Shown here piece after piece: positions 36,006-47,688 of a stretch of DNA of 53,082 nt. The notes below the pieces were generated by a model that was not told the origin of the DNA, made no database searches, and was given only the letters and a program-made list of their open reading frames with translations. The stretch spans positions 1 through 53,082 of the forward strand of contig JADFIH010000005.1 in assembly GCA_022566715.1 (NCBI GenBank), written 5' to 3'. Source of the stretch: Pseudomonadota bacterium (GTDB lineage: Bacteria; Pseudomonadota; Alphaproteobacteria; SHVP01). Every line of letters starts with the position of its first letter. Position 1 is the stretch's first letter. Made by a program: the position numbers and the translations under genes.

Positions 36006-36559
36006 TTCGTTTCGGCCGTTTCCGCCGCTTGCCTGCGGGCCTGTTCCATCCGTGGGAGGATCTCCTTATCCAGGACCGACCGCGTCACCACGCCGATGTG
36101 CTTGTAGATGATGCGGCCCCGGCCATCGACAATGAACGTTTCCGGCACGCCGTAAACGCCCCAATCGATTCCGGCGCGGCCGTCAAGGTCGGAGCCCACG
36201 CGGTCGTAGGGATCGCCGAAGGTGGCGAGCCACTGCACTGCATCCTCGACCTTATCGCGTTGGTTGAGACCGTAGATTTTGATGCCGCCGGTGCGGGCAA
36301 GCTCCATGAATAAGGGGTGCTCCTGGCGGCAAGGGATGCACCACGAGGCGAAGACGTTGACCAGCACCACTTCACCGTTGCCGAAGTCCGCCGTCGACAG
36401 GCCGTCCTCGTGGCCCGGGATGCCCGGCAGGGAGAACTCGGGGACGGGGTCGCCGATCAGCGCGGACGGGATATCCCGTGGTTTGAGCGTCAGCCCCACG
36501 CCAAGGCTTATGGCCAGCACCACGAACGCCAAGAGCGGAATGAAGAACTTGAGCCGCAT
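36002..36559 (-). CDS. ccmG: Periplasmic thioredoxin-like CcmG/DsbE
   Basis: A 185-residue membrane-anchored thioredoxin with WCIPC (Cys74, Cys77), FASWC context and the cis-Pro segment YGVPETFIVDGRG. It passes reductant to CcmH and apocytochromes. It starts 14 bases after ccmF and overlaps ccmH. Confidence 0.96.
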   Translation of the reverse strand: MRLKFFIPLLAFVVLAISLGVGLTLKPRDIPSALIGDPVPEFSLPGIPGHEDGLSTADFGNGEVVLVNVFASWCIPCRQEHPLFMELARTGGIKIYGLNQRDKVEDAVQWLATFGDPYDRVGSDLDGRAGIDWGVYGVPETFIVDGRGRIIYKHIGVVTRSVLDKEILPRMEQARRQAAETAETK

Positions 36560-36573
36560 GACACCGTGGGCGG

Positions 36574-38580
36574 CTAGGCGTCCTGGGGAGCCGGAGCCGG
36601 AGCCGGAGCCGCGGCCCCGGCTCTACGGCGGCGGCGGGCCGGGGCGCCGACGCGGTGCCGTCGGTCGGTCAACGAGACGAACGCACCCGCCACCATTATC
36701 AGCGCGCCGATCCACAGCCAGTTCAGCAGCGGCTTGTGGTAAAGCCGCGTGGCATAGCCGCCGTTACCGTCCGGATCGCCCACCACGGCATAGAGGTCGG
36801 CAAGGCGAACGGGTTTGATGGCGGCCTCGGTCGTCTGCATGGGCGGCACCGAGTAAGTGCGCGTCTCGGGCTCCATCACCGTAATCTCGCGGCCGCCGCG
36901 CAGGACGCGGAAGGTGCCGCGTAGCGCCGTGTAGTTGGGCCCGGGAACATTGCGTGCGCCCTCGAAGACAAACTCGTAGCCGCCCACGTCGACGCTGTCA
37001 CCGGGCCTCATGACTTGCAGCTTTTCGGTTTCCCAAGACAAGGACGCCGTCATCCCCAAGATGACGATGCCCACGCCGCCGTGCGCCATCGCCGTGCCGT
37101 AGGCGGAGCGCGGAAGGTTCTTGGCCCGGTTCCAGCTGTCGCGGGCCGTTGCCCGGAACAACTTCAGCCGGCCGGAGAGCTCGGTCAGCGCGCCCACGAC
37201 AAGCCAGGCGCCAAGGGCCATGCCGAGGAGCGGGAGCACCGGCCCGTTCCCGCTTAGGTAAAATGTTGCCAAAACCACGATGAGGACGGCCGCGATGGCA
37301 ACCTTGAGGCGGCTCATCGCGCCGGCCAGATCGGCGCGCTTCCAGGCCAGCATGGGCCCGACCGCCATCATGGCGATCAAGGGCACCATCAGGGGGACGA
37401 AGGTACGGTTGAAGAACGGCGGGCCGACGGTGACCTTCTCGCCCGTCAGCGCGTCGAGGAACAGCGGATAAAGCGTGCCCAGCAGCACCGTCGCGAGCGC
37501 GCTGATGAGCAGGAGGTTGTTGAGAACGAGCGCACCCTCGCGGCTGATCGGCGCGAACAAGCCGCCGCCCTTGAGTGCCGGCGCGCGTATGGCGAAGAGC
37601 GTCAGCGACCCGCCCACCACGAGCACCAGGAAGCCGAGAATGAATATTCCGCGCGCCGGGTCCGAGGCAAAGGCATGAACCGAGTTGAGAACGCCCGACC
37701 GCACGATGAAGGTGCCGAGCAGGCTCAGCGAGAACGTGAGAATGGCGAGCAGGATGGTCCAGGTTTTCAGGGTGTCGCGCTTTTCCACCACGATCGACGA
37801 GTGCAAAAGCGCGGTCCCGGCAAGCCAGGGCATGAACGAGGCGTTCTCCACCGGGTCCCAGAACCACCAGCCGCCCCAGCCCAGCTCGTAATAGGCCCAC
37901 CAGCTTCCGAGCGCGATGCCCACTGTCAGGAAGCCCCACGAAGCCAGCGTCCAGGGCCGCACCCAGCGCGCCCAGGCCGGATCGACCCGTCCTTCGATCA
38001 GGGCGGCGATGGCGAAGGAAAAGGCGATCGAGAAGCCGACATAGCCGAGGTAGAGGAAGGGCGGATGGAATGCCAAACCCGGATCCTGCAATAATGGGTT
38101 CAATCCGCGGCCGTCGAGGGGCGCCGGCACCACACGCTCGAAGGGGTTCGACAGGAACACGCTGAACGACAAAAAGCCGACCGCGATCAAGCCCTGAATG
38201 GCCAAGACGCGGGTGCGCAGGGCGGGCGGCAGGTTGTTGCCGAACACCGCCACCGCCGCGCCGAAGGCGGACAGGATCAACACCCACATCACCAGGGAGC
38301 CCTCGTGGCTCCCCCAGGTGCCGGAGATCTTGTAGAGCATCGGCTTGTTCGTATGGGAGTTGGCGACGACGTTCATCACTGAAAAATCGGAGACGACGAA
38401 GGCCTGCAACAGCGCCAGGAAAGCGATGGTGACCAGCACGAACTGAATAACGGCGGCGGGCCGGGCCACGGCCGCCCAGGAATCGATACCGCGTTGCACG
38501 CCGATCAGGGGAATGGTGCCCTGGGCCACCGCGATGACCAGCGCCAGGACGAGCGCGAAATAACCGATCTCCGGGATCAT
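36574..38580 (-). CDS. ccmF: Heme lyase subunit CcmF
   Basis: A 668-residue polytopic inner-membrane protein that joins heme to apocytochrome c with CcmH and CcmI. The periplasmic tryptophan-rich WWD segment reads WGGWWFWDPVENASFMPWL. YKISGTWGSHEGSLVMWVL and a further large periplasmic domain near the C-terminus are typical. The tail is Ala/Pro/Arg-rich. The ATG at 38580 overlaps the ccmE stop. Confidence 0.97.
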   Translation of the reverse strand: MIPEIGYFALVLALVIAVAQGTIPLIGVQRGIDSWAAVARPAAVIQFVLVTIAFLALLQAFVVSDFSVMNVVANSHTNKPMLYKISGTWGSHEGSLVMWVLILSAFGAAVAVFGNNLPPALRTRVLAIQGLIAVGFLSFSVFLSNPFERVVPAPLDGRGLNPLLQDPGLAFHPPFLYLGYVGFSIAFSFAIAALIEGRVDPAWARWVRPWTLASWGFLTVGIALGSWWAYYELGWGGWWFWDPVENASFMPWLAGTALLHSSIVVEKRDTLKTWTILLAILTFSLSLLGTFIVRSGVLNSVHAFASDPARGIFILGFLVLVVGGSLTLFAIRAPALKGGGLFAPISREGALVLNNLLLISALATVLLGTLYPLFLDALTGEKVTVGPPFFNRTFVPLMVPLIAMMAVGPMLAWKRADLAGAMSRLKVAIAAVLIVVLATFYLSGNGPVLPLLGMALGAWLVVGALTELSGRLKLFRATARDSWNRAKNLPRSAYGTAMAHGGVGIVILGMTASLSWETEKLQVMRPGDSVDVGGYEFVFEGARNVPGPNYTALRGTFRVLRGGREITVMEPETRTYSVPPMQTTEAAIKPVRLADLYAVVGDPDGNGGYATRLYHKPLLNWLWIGALIMVAGAFVSLTDRRHRVGAPARRRRRAGAAAPAPAPAPQDA

Positions 38581-39038
38581 TGGGCGTTTGCCTCGCCGGA
38601 GCCCTGGCCCTGCCATTTGCCGGACTTTTTCAGGGACTCGACCACTTCCCTGGGGAGGTAGGTCTCGTCATGCTTCGCCAGGACTTGGCTCGCGATGAAG
38701 ACGCCGCGCGCGTCCAAGCTGCCGTCGGTGACGACGCCCTGGCCCTCGCGGAACAGGGACGGCAGGATGCCCGTGTAGCTCACCTGGACGGTGCGGATCA
38801 GATCCGTCACCTCGAACACGGTGGTCAGGCCATCGCTTTGGCGGCGAATGCTGTCCTCCACCACGAGGCCGCCAAGACGGAAGCGCGTGTCGGGCTGGAT
38901 GTTTCTTTCGTAGACGTCCGTGGGGCTGTTGAAGAAAACCAGGTTGTCCTGAAAGGCCGTCAGCACAAGGGCGGCGGCGACTCCGAGCGTCGCCATCCCC
39001 GCGAGCACGTAATAAAGGCGCCGGCGCTTAGGCTTCAC
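38577..39038 (-). CDS. ccmE: Heme chaperone CcmE
   Basis: A 153-residue periplasmic protein on one membrane helix. It carries heme bound covalently to His123 in LAKHDETYLP, the classical HxxxY motif. It overlaps ccmD by 11 bases and ccmF by four. Confidence 0.96.
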   Translation of the reverse strand: MKPKRRRLYYVLAGMATLGVAAALVLTAFQDNLVFFNSPTDVYERNIQPDTRFRLGGLVVEDSIRRQSDGLTTVFEVTDLIRTVQVSYTGILPSLFREGQGVVTDGSLDARGVFIASQVLAKHDETYLPREVVESLKKSGKWQGQGSGEANAQ

Positions 39039-39246
39039 CGGCCGTGCCTCCTTCGTCCGTCTCCGGCGCGCCCTGGCGGCGCGGCTCGCGCACCGATTCC
39101 AGGGACTCCAGCGTACGGCGGTCGGCCAGGAGCGCGCGCCGGCTGACGATCACGAGTGCGGCCATGACGGCGATGGTCACGGCAAAGGCCGGCCAGACGA
39201 ACTCGGCGTAGCCGCCCATGCTCAGGAAATCCGTGATCCAATCCAT
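39028..39246 (-). CDS. ccmD: Heme exporter small subunit CcmD
   Basis: A 72-residue protein with one membrane helix (YAEFVWPAFAVTIAVMAALVIVS cut at the ends) and a charged tail. MDWITDFLSMGGYAEFVWPA is the family pattern. It helps release heme-loaded CcmE from CcmABC. Confidence 0.9.
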   Translation of the reverse strand: MDWITDFLSMGGYAEFVWPAFAVTIAVMAALVIVSRRALLADRRTLESLESVREPRRQGAPETDEGGTAGEA

Positions 39247-39443
39247 GGCCTCGCGCCCCAATCGGCGTTGGGCGCAGGCCATCCCGATGGGTGGCCCGGG
39301 GGCCGTTCGGTACCTGCGCTCTCATTTGAACCTCTCAAAAATATAGGCATCGGCCCGGCCAGGGTCCAGGCTTGCCCACGCGGCTCTTTGCCGCAACCGG
39401 CATTGCGCCCCGCCTTCAGAGCCAAAACCACACTCGTTTTTGT

Positions 39444-39492
39444 CGCTCACGGCTGCGGACCTACGGTCCGCGCCTGCGCGGGCGCGCCGGAT
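39444..39492. repeat. Dispersed repeat, copy 2 (49 nt) with hairpin
   Basis: Longer partner of the element at 14657-14698, same orientation. It includes the perfect hairpin GCGGACC-TAC-GGTCCGC (39455-39471), whose loop side is deleted in copy 1. It sits in the 261-base gap between ccmC and ccmD. Confidence 0.75.
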
Positions 39493-39507
39493 AAGCCAGG
39501 TGACGCC

Positions 39508-40269
39508 CTAACCCCGCTGCGGCGTGGCCTCGACCCGCCCATCCCCTGGTTGAACCTGAAACAACCGGAGAGAGCGGATTTTGCGTGAAAGGATTTCACG
39601 CTGCACGCGCATGATCAGGACGGTGAAATAATAGGTCGTGAAGCCAAGCCCCATGATCAACAACGGGATCAAGATCGAAATGTGGATCGTCGGCCCCTGA
39701 AAACTCGAGATGCTCGCCGTCTGGTGCAGGGTGTTCCACCAATCGACGGAAAACTTGATGATGGGCACGTTGATAAAGCCCACAAGCGCCAGGATTGCCG
39801 CCGCCCGCGCGCCCCGCCGTGGGTCCTCGAAGGCCTGCCACAGGGCCATGTAACCGAGGTACAGGAACAGCAGGATCAGAAACGACGTGAGCCGAGCGTC
39901 CCACACCCACCAGGTGCCCCAGGTGGGCTGGCCCCAAAGCGAGCCGGTTACCAGGGCCACCGCGGTGAAGCCGGCACCGATGGGCGCGCTCGCCTTGGCG
40001 GTCAGGTCGGCCAGGGGATGGCGCCAGATCAGACCGACGGCGCTGGCCACGGCCATGACGCCGTAAATGAACATCGCCATCCAGGCCGAGGGGACGTGGA
40101 CGTACATGATGCGTACGGTCTCGCCCTGTTGGTAGTCCGCCGGGGCGATCAACAGACCCCAAATCAGGCCCACGCCCAGCAGGGCCGCGGTCGCGCCCGC
40201 GAGCCACGGGAAGACGGCCGTGCTGTAACGCACGAAACGGGCGGGGTTGGCGAATTTATGGAGGTTCAT
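39508..40269 (-). CDS. ccmC: Heme exporter membrane subunit CcmC
   Basis: A 253-residue six-helix protein that binds periplasmic heme and loads it on CcmE. The WWD motif is WGTWWVWDARLTS, with VHVPSAWMAMF upstream carrying a conserved His. The ATG at 40269 (MNLHKFANPARF) is taken; a GTG at 40278 is also in frame. It is separated from ccmB by 205 bases holding a tandem repeat. Confidence 0.95.
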   Translation of the reverse strand: MNLHKFANPARFVRYSTAVFPWLAGATAALLGVGLIWGLLIAPADYQQGETVRIMYVHVPSAWMAMFIYGVMAVASAVGLIWRHPLADLTAKASAPIGAGFTAVALVTGSLWGQPTWGTWWVWDARLTSFLILLFLYLGYMALWQAFEDPRRGARAAAILALVGFINVPIIKFSVDWWNTLHQTASISSFQGPTIHISILIPLLIMGLGFTTYYFTVLIMRVQREILSRKIRSLRLFQVQPGDGRVEATPQRG

Positions 40270-40407
40270 CTTTTGCACCGTTTATCTAGCGCGCCGGGGT
40301 CCCGGGCTTCAATGCACGGAGTTGTGAGTCCCGGCCGAAATCGCCGCCGGTTTCCGCGCGCGCGCCAAGGCCTCGCCTCGTCGGCAAACATGCGGGGCCC
40401 TTTCCTT

Positions 40408-40490
40408 ATTCCAAGCAACGCCGCGGCGCTATTCCAAGCAACGCAGCGGCGCTATTCCAAGCAACGCCGTGGCGCTATTCCAGGTTAAGC
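40408..40490. repeat. 23-bp tandem repeat at the ccmB 3' end
   Basis: ATTCCAAGCA begins units at 40408, 40431 and 40454, with a fourth degenerate start at 40477 (ATTCCAGG). The period is exactly 23; each unit continues ACGC-(C/A)-GCGGCGCT with single changes. The stop codon of ccmB (40475-40477) lies within the array, so the repeat is partly coding. Confidence 0.85.
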
Positions 40491-41140
40491 CGCAGGGCCG
40501 CGGCGCTCGCCACGGGCGCCAGCACAACGGCCCCGAGAAACAGTCCCGCCAAAACGAGCAGATGAGGGCGGGCGCCCAGGCCGCTGATGGCGCCTTCCAC
40601 CGCGCCCACGCCAAAGATCAATATCGGGATGTATAGGGGCAAAACCAAGAGCGACAAAAGGACGCCGCCCCGCCGCAGGCCCACCGTCAGCGCCGCGCCG
40701 ATGCCGCCCACCAGGCTGAGGGTGGGAGTGCCCAGGATCATGGCGGCTACGAGCGCGAGGTAACCCGAGCCGTCGAGCGACAGCAGGATCGCCAACACCG
40801 GCGAGACGACGATCAGGGGCAGGCCGGTCGTCAACCAGTGGGCCAGGGATTTGGCCAGCACGGTCATTTCCAGGGGCAGGGGCGACAGGGCGATGAGGTC
40901 GAGACTGCCGTCCTCGAAATCGGCCTGAAACAGGCGGTCGAGGGAGATCATGGAGGCGAGCAGGGCGGAAACCCAGATCACGCCGCTGGCGATCCGCGTC
41001 AGGATTTCCGTATCCGGCCCGACGCCGAGGGGGAACAAGGTGACGCTCAAGACGAAGAAGATGACCACCAAGCCGCTGGCGCCGCCCTGGCGTGACGCCA
41101 AGCGGACATCGCGGGCGACCAAAAGGAGAAAGTGCGGCAT
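40475..41140 (-). CDS. ccmB: Heme exporter membrane subunit CcmB
   Basis: A 221-residue permease with six membrane helices that pairs with the ATPase CcmA. ADFEDGSLDLIALSPLPLE and GLRRGGVLLSLLVLPLYIPILIFG are family signatures. It starts seven bases after ccmA. The final codons run into the 23-bp tandem repeat. Confidence 0.95.
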   Translation of the reverse strand: MPHFLLLVARDVRLASRQGGASGLVVIFFVLSVTLFPLGVGPDTEILTRIASGVIWVSALLASMISLDRLFQADFEDGSLDLIALSPLPLEMTVLAKSLAHWLTTGLPLIVVSPVLAILLSLDGSGYLALVAAMILGTPTLSLVGGIGAALTVGLRRGGVLLSLLVLPLYIPILIFGVGAVEGAISGLGARPHLLVLAGLFLGAVVLAPVASAAALRLNLE

Positions 41141-41147
41141 GGCGGTC

Positions 41148-41822
41148 CTAGGCGGCTTCGGCCGACGGCGGCCGCGCCAGGGTCAGAACCTTGGCGTCGG
41201 CGAGACCAAGATCGAGGTGCGTCGCCACCATCACCAGGCCGCCGCGCGCGCGGTGGCCACGGATCACCCGGCCCAGCGCCTCGACCGCGAGATCGTCCAG
41301 ACCGACGGTCGGTTCATCGAGAAGCCAGAGCGCCGTGGGCACGGCGGCAATGCGGGCGAGGTTGAGGCGCCGGCGCTGACCGGCCGAGAGAAACCGCGCC
41401 GGCACGTCGGCCAAGTCCGCGATACCAAAGGCGGCGAGCGCCCCGGACACGGCGTCCGGCTGGCCCCCGAGCGCGGCCCAGAATGCCAAGTTCTCCTGCA
41501 CCGTGAAGGCCGGCTTCACCGGATCCTGGTGGCTCACGTAATGAAGGCGCGCGCGGTGTCCCGCCACGTCGTCGCCGATGTTCTCGCCATCCCAGGTGAG
41601 AACCCCCGCCTCGAGGGGCAACAGACCGGTGGCGAGGCGCAGCAGGCTCGATTTGCCGCTGCCGTTGGGCCCGCGCAAGATCAAGGCCCCGCCGGTCTCC
41701 AGCTCAAAATCCAGGTCCCTGAAAACGAGCCGCTCGCCGCGCACGCAGGCGATTTGCTCGGCGGCGAAGCGGCCCTCAAAAACCCGCCCGCCGTTTGCCG
41801 CCACTTCCGTTTGGTCCGTCAT
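41148..41822 (-). CDS. ccmA: Heme exporter ATP-binding protein CcmA
   Basis: A 224-residue ABC ATPase. Walker A is GPNGSGKSS, the ABC signature is the variant LSAGQRRRLNLAR, and Walker B is LWLLDEPTVGLD. It powers release of holo-CcmE. It is the first gene of ccmABCDEFGHI and is divergent from the methyltransferase gene. Confidence 0.95.
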   Translation of the reverse strand: MTDQTEVAANGGRVFEGRFAAEQIACVRGERLVFRDLDFELETGGALILRGPNGSGKSSLLRLATGLLPLEAGVLTWDGENIGDDVAGHRARLHYVSHQDPVKPAFTVQENLAFWAALGGQPDAVSGALAAFGIADLADVPARFLSAGQRRRLNLARIAAVPTALWLLDEPTVGLDDLAVEALGRVIRGHRARGGLVMVATHLDLGLADAKVLTLARPPSAEAA

Positions 41823-42036
41823 TCTTAGCGTACCGGTTCTGGCTTACCGTGCCGGTTTCGGGCCTTTGGGGATCATATAGGGTCCGCACACGCGCGTGTC
41901 GCGGATCGCCGTGACATTCGCGCCGCCCCGCTCCATAGTCGGGCCGGTCCGCGGCGTCACCGAAACGTGACGCCCGGATAATATGGGTGGGCGCTAGTCT
42001 TCGGTGAAGGCAGCCGAGCTAGAGGAATTCCGATTC

Positions 42037-42948
42037 ATGGCCATTAGCGAAACCGAACGGCCCGTTCCCGATACCGAACGGCAGGTTTTGGAGCGCTATG
42101 CCGGCGCCGCCCAGGAGCGCGAGAGCGCGCTGTGCTGCCCCGTCCAATACGACGCCAAGTTCCTCGAGGCGATCCCCCAGGAAATTCTCGATAAGGACTA
42201 TGGCTGCGGCGACCCGTCGCGTTACGTGCGCGAAGGCGACGTGGTGCTCGACCTGGGCAGCGGCGGCGGCAAGATCTGCTATATCGCCTCACAGGCCGTG
42301 GGGCCGAAGGGCCGCGTCATCGGCGTCGATTTTAATCCGGCGATGCTGGCCCTGGCCGGCAAGCACCAGCCCGAGGCCGTTGCCAATATCGGCTGGGACA
42401 ACGTCACGTTTCTCTACGGCAAGATTCAGGATTTGCGCACCGACTACGGGGCGATCGGGCGGCGTCTCGCGGACGCACCGGTGCGCAACGCGGACGAGTA
42501 CCTCGACTTGGAGGAATTCCGCCGGCGGCAGACCGCCCAGCACCCCCTTGTCGCCGACGCCAGCATCGACGTCATCCTGTCGAACTGCGTTCTGAATCTG
42601 GTGCGGACCGAGGAAAAGGCCCAGCTATTCCAAGAAATGTTTCGCGTGCTGAAGCCGGGGGGGCGCGCCGCGGTTTCGGATATCGTCTCCGACAAGACGC
42701 CGACCCAGGCCATGCGCGACGACGCGGAACTCTGGTCGGGCTGCATTTCGGGCGCCTTTCAGGAGCAGGCGTTCCTGCGCGCCTTCGAGGAGGCGGGCTT
42801 TCGCGGCATCGAGATCGAAGCGCGCGATGAGGAGCCCTGGCGGACCGTGGAGGGGATCGAGTTCCGCTCGCTGACCGTGACCGCGCACAAACTCGGGCCG
42901 GACGGCCAAATCTCCCGAAGCGCCAAAGGCGCCAAGAGCTGCTGCTGA
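42037..42948 (+). CDS. ArsM-like SAM-dependent methyltransferase
   Basis: A 303-residue class I methyltransferase. VVLDLGSGGGKICYIASQ is the SAM motif and VIGVDFN follows. The cysteines expected of arsenite methyltransferases are present: Cys57 in YGCGDPS, Cys184 in SNCVLNLV and Cys236 in WSGCISGAF, plus Cys33-Cys34 near the N-terminus and a terminal SCC. This suggests arsenite methylation, perhaps the arsenosugar branch, but no ars operon genes (arsR, arsC, acr3) are nearby. The ATG at 42037 follows AGAGGA with suitable spacing; an in-frame GTG lies at 42004. Substrate is inferred. Confidence 0.72.
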   Translation: MAISETERPVPDTERQVLERYAGAAQERESALCCPVQYDAKFLEAIPQEILDKDYGCGDPSRYVREGDVVLDLGSGGGKICYIASQAVGPKGRVIGVDFNPAMLALAGKHQPEAVANIGWDNVTFLYGKIQDLRTDYGAIGRRLADAPVRNADEYLDLEEFRRRQTAQHPLVADASIDVILSNCVLNLVRTEEKAQLFQEMFRVLKPGGRAAVSDIVSDKTPTQAMRDDAELWSGCISGAFQEQAFLRAFEEAGFRGIEIEARDEEPWRTVEGIEFRSLTVTAHKLGPDGQISRSAKGAKSCC

Positions 42949-43059
42949 ACCCCACCCAATAGCTATGTCCCCGCGCGCCGGCGGGTTGAATTCCGTCCGG
43001 CACGGAGTAGGTTGGGCCTATCCCAATCCGTTCCAATTTTGCCGCGAGGAGCAGACCCC

Positions 43060-45750
<2,691 letters not shown>

Positions 45751-45869
45751 GTCTTCCGCGGTCAATGGTTAGCGAAAGGTAAACGGTGGCGGAGTTCCGC
45801 GATTCTTTCGTGAGACTTCTCACTCAATCTTGATTCGGGTTGAGCCGCGCGAACGACTAGATTTCCGGC

Positions 45870-46613
45870 ATGCAGAGAATACGTTCGGTTGTCTTCGCGT
45901 TTTTGGGCGCCGCCCTCGCCGTGGCCGCCGGCTCCGCGGTGGCGGGAGAGAAGCTGCCCATCGTCGTCGAGCTCTTCACCTCGCAGGGCTGTGACTCCTG
46001 CCCGCCGGCCGACGAGTTCCTGGCCGAACTGACCAAGCGCGACGACATTATCGCGCTTGCCTTTCACGTCAATTATTGGGACTACCTGGGGTGGAAGGAC
46101 ACTTTCGCCAGCGACGCCACGACTCAGCGCCAGCGGACCTATGCCACGTTCCTGGGCGAGCGCACGGTCTATACGCCGCAGATGGTAATTGGCGGCGTGA
46201 CCCACAAGGTTGGGTCCCGGCGCGGCGACGTCAATCAGGTGATCGACGGCTTGCGTCAGCGCGCCGGCCCATATCTCGACGTCCGTGTTCGGCGGGTCGA
46301 AGGCGGAAAGATCGCGGTCCGTATCCCCGCGGGCGAATTGAAACAACGGGACGTCGTCGTCTGGCTGGTGCGGTACGATTCGTCGGACGAAGTTGAAATC
46401 CGGCGCGGCGAGAACCGGGGACGAACGATCGTCTACCGCAACATCGTTTCCGACTACCGCGAGCTCGCGATGTGGTACGGGGACGAGATCGAGCTCGAGC
46501 TCAAGGTCTCCGAGTTGCGCGAAGGCGGCCACGACGGGAGCGTGATCTTGGTCCAGGAAGGCGGCTCGGGCCGCATCATCGGCGCCGCCAAGGTCGATCT
46601 CGACGCCATCTAG
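45870..46613 (+). CDS. DUF1223 thioredoxin-like secreted protein
   Basis: A 247-residue protein with a Sec signal (cleavage expected after AVAG) and a thioredoxin-like fold carrying SQGCDSCPPAD (Cys41, Cys44). VNYWDYLGWKDTFA and YTPQMVIGG are DUF1223 hallmarks. It is likely a periplasmic thiol-redox protein; the partner is unknown. It often follows acnA in this group, as here. Confidence 0.88.
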   Translation: MQRIRSVVFAFLGAALAVAAGSAVAGEKLPIVVELFTSQGCDSCPPADEFLAELTKRDDIIALAFHVNYWDYLGWKDTFASDATTQRQRTYATFLGERTVYTPQMVIGGVTHKVGSRRGDVNQVIDGLRQRAGPYLDVRVRRVEGGKIAVRIPAGELKQRDVVVWLVRYDSSDEVEIRRGENRGRTIVYRNIVSDYRELAMWYGDEIELELKVSELREGGHDGSVILVQEGGSGRIIGAAKVDLDAI

Positions 46614-46743
46614 GGCAGGCGCCCTTCCCACTCCATTTCATCCGATGCGCTCTGGCCGCTGATTGAACAAGCGGCTAGGGTGGGGCAGCCTCATTCCCAT
46701 GCGGGCTCGGCCCCGCAATCAAGCCGCCTAGATCGTATTGCCC

Positions 46744-47673
46744 ATGGCCAGCACGGCGAACCTGGGGGAGCGCCATGTCCGCACGGCGCGGTCCGCCTAT
46801 CTCTTGCTCCTGCTCAGCCTGATCTGGGGAACGTCGTTTCTTCTCATCAAGGTTTCGGTGGAAACCATCCCTCCGTTTACCGCCGGCGCGGCGCGGGCGA
46901 GCCTAGCCGCCATCGTCTTATATGGGTGGCTGCGGCTGCGCGGAGAGCGTATGCCGCCCTTGGGGCGCGCTTGGCTACCATTTCTCGCCCTTGGGGTCGC
47001 CTCGAATGCCTTGCCCTTCGCGATAATCGGTTGGAGCGAGCAGCACGTCGATAGTGGCCTGGCCGCGATCCTTATCGCCCTGATGCCCCTGTTCACGGTA
47101 TTTTTGTTGCAGCTCACGGGGCGCGAGGAGCGCATGTCGGTTTCGCGTCTGGCCGGGATCGCCGTTGGTTTAGCGGGCGTCGTCGTTCTTGTCGGTCCCG
47201 ACGCCCTTGGGGGATTTGGAACGCAAGTTTGGGCGCAGATCGCGCTCGTGGTTGCGGCGATTTCGTATGCCGTGGGAATTTTCATCGCGACGGGCCTGGG
47301 GAGATATTCGGCTGCGGTGAAAAGCGTGGGAACCCTGTCGGTTGGCGCGCTCTACCTCATACCGATGAGCCTAATCTTCGATTCGCCGTGGAACCTCGCG
47401 CCATCCGCCCTTTCGGTCGGGGCGATCGTTCTTCTGGCCGTCGTCGCCACGGCGGTCGCGGCAATCGCGTACTTCCACCTTATTGCAACGGCCGGCGGCG
47501 CATACACGGCCCTGTCGGGCTACCTCACGCCGGTAGTCGCCGTGGCCGCCGGGGCGGTGCTGCTTGGCGAGGACGTTTCCGCGCGGGCGCTCCTGGCGCT
47601 TGCGATCATATTGTTCGGGGTCGCGCTGGCCGGCCGCCGTGGGCGGCCGCAAGCACTGGCGCCGCCCGCATGA
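46744..47673 (+). CDS. EamA/DMT family transporter
   Basis: A 309-residue protein with ten predicted membrane helices in two EamA repeats (LSLIWGTSFLLIKVSVETIPP and VAAISYAVGIFIATGLG). SGYLTPVVAVAAGAVLLGED is the typical end of the second repeat. Drug/metabolite transporters usually export amino acids or metabolites; the substrate is unknown. The ATG at 46744 is used; a TTG lies six bases upstream. It converges with htpG. Confidence 0.85.
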   Translation: MASTANLGERHVRTARSAYLLLLLSLIWGTSFLLIKVSVETIPPFTAGAARASLAAIVLYGWLRLRGERMPPLGRAWLPFLALGVASNALPFAIIGWSEQHVDSGLAAILIALMPLFTVFLLQLTGREERMSVSRLAGIAVGLAGVVVLVGPDALGGFGTQVWAQIALVVAAISYAVGIFIATGLGRYSAAVKSVGTLSVGALYLIPMSLIFDSPWNLAPSALSVGAIVLLAVVATAVAAIAYFHLIATAGGAYTALSGYLTPVVAVAAGAVLLGEDVSARALLALAIILFGVALAGRRGRPQALAPPA

Positions 47674-47688
47674 CGGCGGGGACGGTGT

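Noticed and set aside
40408-40490. CRISPR-like repeats
   Set aside because: The 23-base units abut directly with no unique spacers, so this is a simple tandem repeat.
45768-45783. Second CtrA site before the DUF1223 gene
   Set aside because: TTAG-N7-TAAA differs from the consensus in both half-sites.
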